Origin: Oceanospirillum sediminis
GTDB lineage: Bacteria > Pseudomonadota > Gammaproteobacteria > Pseudomonadales > Halomonadaceae
Reading direction: 5' to 3'
DNA length: 64,000 nt
Assembly: GCF_014164585.1 (NCBI RefSeq)
Contig: NZ_JACJFM010000012.1
Span: 61,699-125,698, forward strand
How positions within the stretch are numbered: the first letter of the stretch is position 1; the number at the start of each line of letters is the position of its first letter. The translations under genes and the position numbers were made by a program. The notes under the pieces were generated by a model. It was not told where the DNA came from. It saw only the letters and a list, made by a program, of their open reading frames with translations, and made no database searches. Shown here piece by piece: positions 25,462 to 33,914 of the stretch.

Positions 25462-28422
25462 ATGTTTAGTCAGGGATTTTCTGTTCGATACAGTTCGGTG
25501 CAATGGGATGGTTCGATTTGCAACCATGACTCTGTCTACTGCCAGGGTGCCATAGCGCCTCGGGACGTCATAAGTCAGTTCAGGCGTTATAGTTTATGGC
25601 TGAGTCTGTTTATACTGCTGAGCATCACGCTGTTCTGTCGTGTCGCTCAGGCACAGGCTCAAACATCGCCTTTAAACCCTGCACAAGCACCGGTCTCAAT
25701 ACAGGCGCAATCATTGACGGCAGAGCAAGCCCAGGCGGCAAAGCATTCTCAGGCATTGACAGATCAACACCCGGTAGCAGGAAAGTATATTTCCACCCAT
25801 TCTGGACAAGGTTTTGCCCATTCAGGCAATCAGCCCATGCGCCAGGCAGATAACCGTATTTTTCAGGGTAAAGCCTATGCCGCCTGTGTGGTGGTACTGG
25901 ATCGCGTTAACGAAACCGGTTTTACCCTGGTCCGGCGTTTTGGCCAGCTGACGCAGCAACAGATTGAAATTATCTACCGGGATAATCTGGACTATCTGCA
26001 AGATCGCAATAAGCCGGGCCATTATCTGTCAGATGGTATTTTTGGCTTTGTCACAGGAAAATGGCTGGCGTATTTCTGCAGCGAATTTGGTATGGATACT
26101 CAGGTGGATACCGATGCTTTTATCATTGATCTTCTGACAGCATTGTCTCAGATTGCCGAACTGAGTCAGCTATACCCCTTCTGGCGGGAACGTATTACTC
26201 CCTACAATCTGTTGCACTGGTCAACAGAGCGCAGCCAGCCGGTGCTGGACGGTTATCAGCAAAATCAGCTGACGTCGGCACAACCCAATATTGCCTATTA
26301 CTATCGCCTGACTGTTGATGACATGGCCTATCTGGCCGAACGCAATGCCATTCTGAAACAACTGGATGGTCTTATTGGTCAGCAGTTTACCAGCCGCCTG
26401 GAAGCCAACAATGCAGTACGGCCGATACTGAAACAGCTGACTGAACGGTATGAACTGCTGTTAAACCAGGTGATTGAGGCCGAACCCGCAGCAGAGCCAC
26501 AGGCAAAGACCAGAACCACAGGTACAGCTAAGACGGAAACGACCACCACCGTGACCACCACAACAGGTGAAGGTGAAGAACAGAAAACACAAAGCCATAC
26601 TCAAACGGCAAACAGCACCCAGACCAGTGAATCGCTGGCTGCGCCAGAGGCGGCATCGGTTTATTCCATGACCCAGAACAGCGTCCGGCAATTGTTGTTG
26701 GATCTGGGGATCGTCAGCCTGGATAAAAAGACCCTGAAACAACTGAAAGTCCTTCAGGATCAGGTCTTTGCGCAACAATATCAACTGAATGTTGCCCTGA
26801 AACTGGCCGGGTTAAGTTATCTGAGTCAAGCGATGCGCCATAGTATCGCTGAGCAGGCGTTTAAACTGGGCGTACCGTTAAATAATGCCCGACCTATGGT
26901 CTGGCAGGCCACAGAAGGTTGCGGCTGTTCTGACAACCAGTTTCAGACCAATGGTAATCGTAACTTCTTTTATGGATTTTATCCCTACTGGACGGTTCTG
27001 GAAGACGGGGAAGGGATCGACTTCAGTCAGCTCAGTCGTATCGGGTACTTCTCTGCCGCCATTGTGCCTGAAATTAACGATCAGGGTAATCCGGTTGCTG
27101 AGCTGAAACTACCACAGAACTGGCAGAAAACCAGACCTTATGCTGACTTCATTTATAAAGCCCATAAGCACAAAGTTAAGGTGGATCTGGTGGTTACCAG
27201 TCCACGTAATTATACAGACAATGCTCCGGTTAAAGGAATCCGAGGATCAGGGGCATCTGATTCGGGCCAGCAAGCCAGTATTAACAATTTCTATGGCGAA
27301 GGACTGATCAATCGCATTGTTAGCACGGTCAAAGTGCCGCTGGACAATTATTGGATTAACCGGGCTAAACCAGTGATGTCTTTTGGTTTCAGCCCAATGC
27401 GGACTATGGCTGATGGCGTTACTCTGGATCTTGATTTAAGCCAGATGAACAGCAAAAGTGAACAGGAAGCCTTTAAGACCTTTATCACCGAACTGAAACA
27501 AAAACTGTCCGCCAATGATAAACAGCGCAGTATGGGGGAAAAAGTTAAGGCAAATAATCAGGATGAATACTTCCTGAATATTATGGTGCCGGTCAGTCAA
27601 CTGATTGCCGGTCAGGGCTTTTTTACGCTGAGTAACCTGCGTAGCATCGCGCCTTATATCAATCTGTTTATTCTGGTGGCGGACCAGCCGGATCAGAATG
27701 ATCAGGCCTTCCGTGTACAAGGCATATCGGACATTGAAGGTGATACCTCTGACTCGAAAAATGGCGGTGCTTCTCAAGCCGACGATACTTCGCAAAATAG
27801 TGGTGCCAACCCTGGTGAGGGTATTACCCGCAATAATGAACTGGATCTGATCCGGGATTTCCGGCGCTTTCTCAGTCAGCAATCTCAGGATGAGATGGCC
27901 TGGTTATTCAGTAAAATGGTGCCCATTCTGTTAACGCAGGACAATAAAAACACCCATGCCTTACTGAACGAGTTGGTCGGCTACAGCCGCTGGAGCTTTT
28001 CTGGCGCAGCCTATTGGACATTACCGTTAATTACAAGCGATTACACCATCATCAGTAATGCCTATTTCCCCAAAGAGGAAGCCGAAGGGATACCAGGCCT
28101 TATAAGTCAAGTAGCAACAAGCACTTGCGATATCTTATGCCCGCAACGCTGGACACTGCGCGCCCTGCTGTTTCTGCTTTTTATTACAGTGGTGGCCTGT
28201 GTCATCAGTACCCTGTGGTTTTACCGCCTGAGAAGCCTGGTTAAATCATGGTACTTTGCCATTTTTATCGTGGTGCTGTCGGTGTTTATTATGCTGGTGT
28301 TTAACTGTGATCCTTACTGGCGGGAACGCCAGCCGCTGATCTTCTTTATTTTTATCCTGGTGCTGCTGATTACAGGTGCGATTATTCAGCTGCATAAAAG
28401 CCGGGAAGGGCGTTATCCGTAA
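25462..28422 (+). CDS. Membrane-anchored GH18-like protein of the eCIS cluster
   Basis: 986 aa. A signal-like helix (WLSLFILLSITLFC) sits at about 45-62 with AQAQA after it, behind an unusual 44-residue pre-extension. Then come a helical domain, a Thr/Ser-rich linker (about 350-395), a second helical part with peptidoglycan-binding-like character (430-480), and a barrel domain from about 500 starting NFFYGFYPYWTVLEDGEGID, as in glycoside hydrolase 18. The catalytic motif reads DGVTLDLD (651-658), so the usual DxxDxDxE has Asp for the final Glu and lacks the middle Asp; hydrolysis is doubtful. Three membrane helices end the protein (about 901-921, 931-948, 957-976). It may bind cell wall, anchor the system, or help release. 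Confidence 0.7.
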   Translation: MFSQGFSVRYSSVQWDGSICNHDSVYCQGAIAPRDVISQFRRYSLWLSLFILLSITLFCRVAQAQAQTSPLNPAQAPVSIQAQSLTAEQAQAAKHSQALTDQHPVAGKYISTHSGQGFAHSGNQPMRQADNRIFQGKAYAACVVVLDRVNETGFTLVRRFGQLTQQQIEIIYRDNLDYLQDRNKPGHYLSDGIFGFVTGKWLAYFCSEFGMDTQVDTDAFIIDLLTALSQIAELSQLYPFWRERITPYNLLHWSTERSQPVLDGYQQNQLTSAQPNIAYYYRLTVDDMAYLAERNAILKQLDGLIGQQFTSRLEANNAVRPILKQLTERYELLLNQVIEAEPAAEPQAKTRTTGTAKTETTTTVTTTTGEGEEQKTQSHTQTANSTQTSESLAAPEAASVYSMTQNSVRQLLLDLGIVSLDKKTLKQLKVLQDQVFAQQYQLNVALKLAGLSYLSQAMRHSIAEQAFKLGVPLNNARPMVWQATEGCGCSDNQFQTNGNRNFFYGFYPYWTVLEDGEGIDFSQLSRIGYFSAAIVPEINDQGNPVAELKLPQNWQKTRPYADFIYKAHKHKVKVDLVVTSPRNYTDNAPVKGIRGSGASDSGQQASINNFYGEGLINRIVSTVKVPLDNYWINRAKPVMSFGFSPMRTMADGVTLDLDLSQMNSKSEQEAFKTFITELKQKLSANDKQRSMGEKVKANNQDEYFLNIMVPVSQLIAGQGFFTLSNLRSIAPYINLFILVADQPDQNDQAFRVQGISDIEGDTSDSKNGGASQADDTSQNSGANPGEGITRNNELDLIRDFRRFLSQQSQDEMAWLFSKMVPILLTQDNKNTHALLNELVGYSRWSFSGAAYWTLPLITSDYTIISNAYFPKEEAEGIPGLISQVATSTCDILCPQRWTLRALLFLLFITVVACVISTLWFYRLRSLVKSWYFAIFIVVLSVFIMLVFNCDPYWRERQPLIFFIFILVLLITGAIIQLHKSREGRYP

Positions 28423-28650
28423 TGGCCCGACCAGGCCTGAAGCAGGAAAGGCAAAAGATCTGCTATAGAAGCAGAGAGCAGGCCACAGTGAAAGAAGTGG
28501 AAGCAACAGCAGGAATATTAAAGGAAAACAGCACTGGGGCAGAGCACTGGTATCAATGAACAGAGTCAACAGGATAAGTCCTGTGAGACACATGTTATGG
28601 GGCAGAGGCCGCTATAGTGCGCTGCTTCATGCTATTGAAAGGGAATCGTT

Positions 28651-29232
28651 ATGACCAATCAGCTTAATCAGCAGACACAGCAAGATGACAGTATTCGCGC
28701 TGCCGCCCACGCCGTTCAGCGACGAAAACACAGTAGCAATACAGGCATTAGCCTGCAGTTAAAAGATCAGCGTGTTGGGGGCGGTGTCAGTTCCGGGGGC
28801 GGCGTTAGCGCTGAGAGCGGGGAAAGCTCGGGTTTATTACAGCGGATATTGCAGCTTAAGCAATACCCTACGGCAGCGGCGCAGTTGCAAACTGACTTAC
28901 TACAACGCCAACCCAATAAAACAGGATTGCCGGATAATCTGAAATCAGGCATGGAGAGTTTGTCGGGTATGAGTCTGGATCACGTCCGGGTGCACTATAA
29001 CTCGTCAAAACCAGCAGCGGTACAGGCCCATGCCTATGCTCAGGGCAGTGATATTCATCTGGCCAGTGGTCAGGAGAGGCACCTGCCTCATGAACTGGGG
29101 CATGTGGTACAGCAGGCTCAGGGCCGGGTTCAGGCAACAACCACTGTAGGTGGTATGGCAGTGAATGATAATCCGGGCTTAGAAAATGAAGCGACCGCGA
29201 TGGGGAATAAGGCGCTGAGTCTGGGTGGGTAA
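28651..29232 (+). CDS. DUF4157 (eCIS_core) HELGH protein
   Basis: 193 aa, GGGAA before ATG. The DUF4157 core is at about 110-185: GMESLSGMSLDHVRVHYNSS, then the zinc metallopeptidase-like HELGH at 147-151 and the partner segment NPGLENEATAMGNKAL. In eCIS loci this domain usually forms the N-terminal part of large toxins; here it stands alone, with a Gly/Ser-rich N-terminus and no toxin domain. It may be a processing or cargo-docking factor, or a truncated effector. It lies 228 bp after the GH18-like gene and may have its own promoter. Confidence 0.88.
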   Translation: MTNQLNQQTQQDDSIRAAAHAVQRRKHSSNTGISLQLKDQRVGGGVSSGGGVSAESGESSGLLQRILQLKQYPTAAAQLQTDLLQRQPNKTGLPDNLKSGMESLSGMSLDHVRVHYNSSKPAAVQAHAYAQGSDIHLASGQERHLPHELGHVVQQAQGRVQATTTVGGMAVNDNPGLENEATAMGNKALSLGG

Positions 29233-29307
29233 GACGGCAGCAGTGATAAGAGGTACCGATAAAGACGGGGTGCAGGGCTGAACACGTGAGTGATTCAGGG
29301 GTTAAGG

Positions 29308-30408
29308 ATGATGATTAGTCGACGGGGCATCGCCTTGATGGATCAAGTGACGGATAAGGCGGTGATTTCGACAGCCTGGAACCAACTGTGCCAGCAGCGA
29401 CAGGGTGATCATCATAATCAGGATATCTGGCATTTACGTTTTTACTGGCCAGTTAAGCGTGATGAGATTTGTCAGCGGTTGTCGCAGGGAGAATATAACT
29501 TTTCTCCTTGTCGGTCTGTGGTGGTGCAGGGTGAACGAGTCAGCCTGTGGTGTGCAGAAGATGCGCTGGTGCTTAAAGCGTTAACCCGTGTACTGAGTCG
29601 GGATGAATTAAGCCCGTGTTGTTATCACTTGCAGGGCCGTGGGGCTAAAGCGTGTGTGTCTCAGTTGAAAGGGTGCGTGGATCAGTATCGTTTTGTCTGT
29701 CGGTCTGATGTGGATTCTTATTACGACAGTATTGATCATGGTGTGTTGCTACGGCAGTTAGCGCCTTTGTTGATTAAGCTGGGTGATGATGGCCGGGTGC
29801 TGGCGTTGATAGAGCGTTTGTTGCAGCGGGTTGATAGTGTGGATGGGGCTTTGTTCCCGGTTTTTCGTGGGTTAAGTAAAGGGTGTGCGTTGTCGCCTTT
29901 GTTAGGGGCCATTTATTTGTTGGTGATGGATCGTCAGTTGGGTGAGTTTTGTGCCCGGCGAGGGTTGAAGTATTTTCGCTTTATGGATGACTGGGTCATT
30001 TTGTGTAAAACACGGCGTCAGTTGCGGCAGGTGGTTCGGATTATGAATCAGTGCCTGGATGCGGTTAAGCAGTGTAAGCATCCTTATAAGACATATATCG
30101 GGCGAATACGGGAGGAAGGGTTTGATTTTCTGGGGTACAGGATAACGCCGGGTACAGAGCGGAATGTGTCTCTGGCCTGGAAAACCTGGGCTAATCATGT
30201 GAGCAAACTTTTGCGGCTTTATGAGCAGGGTGCAAGCTGGGATCGCATTGCAGAGTATGTGAAACATTGGCTGGTGTGGGTTAGAAGTGGTGTGAGTATT
30301 GATCTTGGCAAGGTGATAAGTGAAGCGCTGGGTAGTGATATGGGACAGCGGTTGTTGAGGTTGATGCCGATTGATGCGGTTTATCGGAAGTATGTGGGTG
30401 AATGTTAG
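29308..30408 (+). CDS. Stand-alone group II intron-like reverse transcriptase
   Basis: 366 aa from ATG 29308 (CAGGGG six bases upstream; GTG 29290 is an alternative). RT motifs are intact: RSDVDSYYDSIDH (132-144, first catalytic Asp 134), GLSKGCALSPLL (188-199) and FRFMDDWVIL with MDD at 226-228, then GFDFLGYRITP. It lacks a DNA endonuclease domain. No group II intron domain V or boundary sequences are visible around it, and there is no template/variable repeat. Codon use is unlike its neighbours, with strong bias to T and G (TTG, GTG, GGT). A tyrosine-recombinase remnant lies 90 bp downstream. Substrate and role unknown. Confidence 0.85.
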   Translation: MMISRRGIALMDQVTDKAVISTAWNQLCQQRQGDHHNQDIWHLRFYWPVKRDEICQRLSQGEYNFSPCRSVVVQGERVSLWCAEDALVLKALTRVLSRDELSPCCYHLQGRGAKACVSQLKGCVDQYRFVCRSDVDSYYDSIDHGVLLRQLAPLLIKLGDDGRVLALIERLLQRVDSVDGALFPVFRGLSKGCALSPLLGAIYLLVMDRQLGEFCARRGLKYFRFMDDWVILCKTRRQLRQVVRIMNQCLDAVKQCKHPYKTYIGRIREEGFDFLGYRITPGTERNVSLAWKTWANHVSKLLRLYEQGASWDRIAEYVKHWLVWVRSGVSIDLGKVISEALGSDMGQRLLRLMPIDAVYRKYVGEC

Positions 30409-30497
30409 CGCAGGGTTGTTGTCCTGAATGTTATTTGTTTGAGGGCGGCGGCGGTGAATATTCAGCGGTAAGTATAAGAACAATATTCTAACGGGCA

Positions 30498-30704
30498 TTG
30501 ATCGCATCAGGTATCAATAAAAAGCTTCACTGCATACTCAAAGACTCATTCTTTTGCTACTCACTTATTAGAAAGGGGACAGACTTGCGTTATATACAAG
30601 CGTTACTTGGGCTCTCAAGCTCAAAAACGAAAGGGATATATACTCATATGACGATGAAGGGGGTTGAGAATCTTCGTTCACCACTGGATGAGATGGATAT
30701 ATAA
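30498..30704 (+). pseudogene. Remnant of a tyrosine recombinase (C-terminal end)
   Basis: 68 codons ending at TAA 30702-30704. The tail KGTDLRYIQALLG … SSSKTKGIYTHMTMKG … SPLDEMDI is very close to the C-terminus of integrases of the pattern GTDLRYIQxLLGHxSSKTTxIYTH. The putative nucleophile Tyr (IYTH) remains, but GH is now GL and the HxLRHSFAT motif has decayed to ILKDSFFC. The upstream half of the protein is missing. Together with the reverse transcriptase it marks a decayed mobile element. A short palindrome, AGCCAA/TTGGCT (30718-30730), follows. Confidence 0.7.
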
Positions 30705-30856
30705 GGGGTTTTTTATCAGCCAAATTGGCTATTAAAAGAACACTAAATAATAAATATATAGCCAGGATAAAGTCGACTTCGACTATTTTAGTTGTGATAG
30801 GCAATGAAGGAAAAGCCTATAACAATCAATAAAATCCAATTTTGAAGGTTTGAAAT

Positions 30857-31846
30857 ATGTATGCACAAGTAGAGAAGCCAGAAGAGAATAAAAGTAGGGT
30901 GTTTGCTAATCCTGTTGCTCAGAAGAAAAGTAATGGGGGGCAAGGTGTTAGGTTTGTTGATAATCGTACAAAAAATGGAGAAGCTGCGAACTCGCAAATA
31001 AAATGCTCATCAAACTGTTCTACAAAACAAAATAATTCTACTGTTCAGATGATGTGGGATTACAATACCCTTATAGCGATGGCTACAACTATAGGTATTG
31101 GGGTTTATACTATCTATTACCTCGTAAATAAGTACGGCTTTAAAAAAACATCAGAAACCATACAAGCTGTAAAAAATAGGTCAGGGGAAGGTGATGACGA
31201 CCAAAGCCAAGTATTCACTTTATTGGGAGAAGAAAATAAAGGAGAAAAACGTGTCGAAGGGAAGAGGGAAGAAGACCTAGGAGATGCTAAAGAAAGCGAG
31301 GAGACATTTACGGGCTTGATAGATTACGACACCGCTTTCTTTGTCTCCCATGAAGGGAAAAAGTTAAAAATAAAAAACGAAACTGGAGTAAACTTTAACA
31401 GAGGGACTAAAGTGAACTATCAACTATACGAACATCCTAATATGAAAGAGCTTTTTTTCGCTCGACTTGTTTCGGCGGGAAATCTTTTACCTGATGACGG
31501 TGCACAACAAAAAAGAATTGACGCTTTGTCAAATAGAAAAACAGAGGTTGCAAAACTCAACCTCGTCAAGAAAATTGAACTGATTGGTAAACTAAATGCG
31601 TTAGGTGCACGGAAACACTATAGCGATAGGAAAGCTATTGCACGGAACGACAGGGACCTGAATGCGCTAATTCGTCAGCGTCTTGGACTCCATGATTTTA
31701 GTATAACCAAGATAAATGCAACATCTGATGAATTTTCTATCCCTTTAGGTGGTTTAATGTCGGTGGTCGGAGAGATAGAATATTCTGATAACTTAAAGAC
31801 CTCAGTAAACAAAATTAAGGTTTGGCATGCAGGACCTTCTATGTAG
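30857..31846 (+). CDS. Putative eCIS cargo effector with FVDNR signal
   Basis: 329 aa. Residues 14-37 (RVFANPVAQKK, then SNGGQGVRFVDNR) match the N-terminal signature seen in many eCIS-linked effector proteins (…VAN…QKKS…GF.FVDNRPEA…). A single membrane helix is predicted at about 70-91. A charged linker (100-148) leads to an unrecognised C-terminal domain with KLNALGARKHYSDRK and ALIRQRLGLHDF. The gene is clearly more AT-rich than the eCIS genes, pointing to separate acquisition. It has no Sec signal. Position 1.6 kb after the DUF4157 gene and the signature suggest a toxin loaded into the particle; activity is unknown. Confidence 0.65.
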   Translation: MYAQVEKPEENKSRVFANPVAQKKSNGGQGVRFVDNRTKNGEAANSQIKCSSNCSTKQNNSTVQMMWDYNTLIAMATTIGIGVYTIYYLVNKYGFKKTSETIQAVKNRSGEGDDDQSQVFTLLGEENKGEKRVEGKREEDLGDAKESEETFTGLIDYDTAFFVSHEGKKLKIKNETGVNFNRGTKVNYQLYEHPNMKELFFARLVSAGNLLPDDGAQQKRIDALSNRKTEVAKLNLVKKIELIGKLNALGARKHYSDRKAIARNDRDLNALIRQRLGLHDFSITKINATSDEFSIPLGGLMSVVGEIEYSDNLKTSVNKIKVWHAGPSM

Positions 31847-31941
31847 ATAAAGAAAGGAGAAAAAAGACCTGCAAACTTTTCTCTTGATTTAAAAGGAAAA
31901 AGTCGGGCGGATCAGAATTAACAGGACTTTTGGAGGAAAGA

Positions 31942-32232
31942 TTAAATCAAGTTTTTTACATCACGATAGAAGTTTTCATGAGAACCAAGAGTAATAAGTT
32001 CAAGGGTGATAGTACCATCTTCGTAACTATAACCCAGGAGAGTCAGCTGCTTCACCATCTTGAACTTATATACCCTCAGAAATGCCAGATCACCTTTCTT
32101 TTTTTCTCCCAACAACGGGTTCTGAATAAGCTCCTTCACCGCAGCATCAAGATCTGATTTTTGATTGCTGTGCAGTTTCTTAACCGATTTTTTGAATGAA
32201 GCAGTTTGTAATACCTGAGTGATTTTAGCCAA
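31942..32232 (-). CDS. RelE/ParE-family toxin (YafQ-like)
   Basis: 96 aa. The fold pattern fits RelE/ParE toxins: SFKKSVKKLHSNQKSDLDAAV, then GDLAFLRVYKFKMVKQLTLLGYSYEDG and the C-terminal LITLGSHENFYRDV, where the GSHE histidine resembles the catalytic His of YafQ-type ribosome-dependent mRNases. It overlaps the antitoxin gene by 8 bp and so is translated from the same message. Size and order (antitoxin first) are standard. The target, mRNA or gyrase, cannot be decided from sequence, but the His favours mRNA cleavage. Confidence 0.85.
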   Translation of the reverse strand: MAKITQVLQTASFKKSVKKLHSNQKSDLDAAVKELIQNPLLGEKKKGDLAFLRVYKFKMVKQLTLLGYSYEDGTITLELITLGSHENFYRDVKNLI

Positions 32233-32446
32233 ACTCGTAAGCCTCTAATTTTCCAGCTTCTTTTTCAGCTTTTGCAATAATAGCCTGCTTTACAAACTCA
32301 TAAGGTAAGTCAGGGTTATCCTCCATTATTTCGCCAATTTTAGCCCAGTGTTCAATTTGCTTTGGCGTTGTCCGATTAAGTGCTTCCGCCATAATAGAAG
32401 CTCTGTCTACCAGCTCTTTATCGAGTCTTATACTTGATGTTGCCAT
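32225..32446 (-). CDS. Antitoxin, ParD-like
   Basis: 73 aa, AGGAG before the ATG. The N-terminus MATSSIRLDKELVDRASIMAEA is a ribbon-helix-helix type beginning and matches ParD-like antitoxins. The acidic helical C-terminus (VKQAIIAKAEKEAGKLEAYEFG) should wrap the toxin. It is the first gene of a two-gene operon behind a promoter carrying two direct repeats, consistent with autorepression by the antitoxin. Confidence 0.82.
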   Translation of the reverse strand: MATSSIRLDKELVDRASIMAEALNRTTPKQIEHWAKIGEIMEDNPDLPYEFVKQAIIAKAEKEAGKLEAYEFG

Positions 32447-32476
32447 TTTATAAATCTCCTATGCGTTATTTCAGGT

Positions 32477-32510
32477 AGTGTAGCAATTTGCCACAGGGGC
32501 AGCAATTTGC
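32477..32510 (-). promoter_or_regulatory. Toxin-antitoxin promoter with operator repeats
   Basis: On the minus strand, -35 TTGCTG (32505-32500) and -10 TACACT (32482-32477) are separated by 17 bp. Two plus-strand direct repeats AGCAATTTGC (32482-32491 and 32501-32510) overlap these elements and are 19 bp apart, nearly two helical turns. They are probable antitoxin binding sites for autoregulation. Confidence 0.6.
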
Positions 32511-32656
32511 AAAAAAAGAAAAAAAAAGAAAAAGGACAGGCAAAATTATCTCTTTGATTTTTAAGAAAAAATTGACCATTAGTAATGTCGCAATCAATCT
32601 TCTACACTTTATTAACGGACTAAGGAAGAGTCTGACTACTGGCAAGGAGGCTTGTT

Positions 32657-33691
32657 ATGACCCGCGCTCGCAAAGAGCAAATCAGCCTGGCTGATACGGC
32701 TTACTATCATTGTATTTCCCGCTGTGTTCGTCGTGCATTTCTTTGTGGTGAAGATCGTTTCACCGGGCGTTCTTATGATCATCGTCGACAATGGGTTCTG
32801 GAGCGATTAACCCTGTTAGATCAGATATTTGCCATTGATATCTGTGCTTATGCCATTATGTCGAATCACTACCATCTGGTGCTTTATATTAATCAGCCTG
32901 AGGTTGAAGCCTGGTCTGATGATGAGGTGATTGAACGCTGGATGCGTTTATTTACCGGTCCCATGCTGGTGCATCGTTATATCAGAGGCGAGTGCAAAAC
33001 TCAGGCAGAGTATAAAAAGGTGGCTGAGATTATCGCGTTATGGCGTGAGCGCCTGGCGGATATCAGCTGGTTTATGAAGTGTCTGAATGAGTACATTGCC
33101 AGAAGAGCCAATGCCGAAGATCAGTGCAAGGGTCATTTCTGGGAAAGTCGGTTTAAGTGTCAGGCTCTGTTGGATGAAGCGGGCTTGCTGACGTGTATGG
33201 CATACGTTGATCTTAATCCGGTGCGTGCGGTGATGGCAAGCTGCCCGGAAGAGTCCGATTTTACTTCGGTACAGCAACGGATACGAGAATATCATTCCGA
33301 ACGGAATAATCAGGATCATCCGGTTTTAAAAGGCTTTTCTGCCAGACAAGCGGATAGTCATCGTTGTATTGCTTTTGATTATGCCGATTATCTTGAGCTG
33401 GTGGATTGGAGCGGTCGTTGCTGTCGTCAGGATAAACGCGATGCCATTGGTGCTGCGATACCGCCTATTCTGGAGAGATTAAATATTGCTCCGGATGCCT
33501 GGATGGTCGCTATGCGGCCCTCAGGATTTCCTCTTAATCGCGCTTTAGGGCGACAAGACAGGATGAGTCGATACGCTAGCAATAATGGCTGTTGCTGCAT
33601 TCAGGGCAAAGTGCCAGCTGTTTATTTTTTTACTAAGAACAGAGCATTACTGGCAATTGATCGGATGTGTTTTTCAGATTACATCTCATAA
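32657..33691 (+). CDS. RAYT/IS200-like Y1 transposase-family protein
   Basis: 344 aa, AAGGAGG six bases upstream. The Y1_Tnp (HUH) domain shows AYYHCISRCVRRAFLCGED, the metal-binding NHYHLVLYI, and the later GHFWESRFKCQALLDE and YVDLNPVRA typical of REP-associated tyrosine transposases. These act singly and are often domesticated. No obvious REP palindromes flank it, and no target duplication is visible. The last about 50 residues, with a Cys cluster (NGCCCIQG), look unusual, so a 3' frameshift or divergence is possible. It closes the accessory patch. Confidence 0.85.
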   Translation: MTRARKEQISLADTAYYHCISRCVRRAFLCGEDRFTGRSYDHRRQWVLERLTLLDQIFAIDICAYAIMSNHYHLVLYINQPEVEAWSDDEVIERWMRLFTGPMLVHRYIRGECKTQAEYKKVAEIIALWRERLADISWFMKCLNEYIARRANAEDQCKGHFWESRFKCQALLDEAGLLTCMAYVDLNPVRAVMASCPEESDFTSVQQRIREYHSERNNQDHPVLKGFSARQADSHRCIAFDYADYLELVDWSGRCCRQDKRDAIGAAIPPILERLNIAPDAWMVAMRPSGFPLNRALGRQDRMSRYASNNGCCCIQGKVPAVYFFTKNRALLAIDRMCFSDYIS

Positions 33692-33914
33692 CATGTCATA
33701 GTGGATGTACTTTTACTACCAATAGTAATTAAATGACTTCATCTGTAATAGCTTGATACTGATAAGTTCGTGTTTTTGTATTATAACTATCATAATGTAG
33801 CTGAGTCTGAGGGCTTTTGATACAGCTCTTGCCTATAAATATGAAGGTTATGATATTTAAATTACGGTCATAACAAATAAATGAAATCATAACTGAGTAA
33901 AAGGAGTTTACACG

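Noticed and set aside
3302..28422. Type VI secretion system
   Set aside because: VgrG-like, PAAR, Hcp-like and sheath proteins are present, but there is a single large sheath protein in place of TssB/TssC, no TssJ/L/M or ClpV, and the AAA+ ATPase, DUF4255 and DUF5908 proteins are eCIS markers.
29290..30408. Diversity-generating retroelement built around the reverse transcriptase
   Set aside because: The RT has a group II-like motif (GLSKGCALSP) rather than the DGR type, and I saw no template/variable repeat pair near it or at the 3' end of the fibre gene.
29233..30497. Complete group II intron
   Set aside because: No GTGYG-type 5' boundary or domain V hairpin is visible around the ORF, and the protein has no endonuclease domain.
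32447..33914. REP palindromes as substrates of the RAYT-like protein
   Set aside because: No paired palindromic REP units were visible on either side; the protein may act elsewhere or be domesticated.
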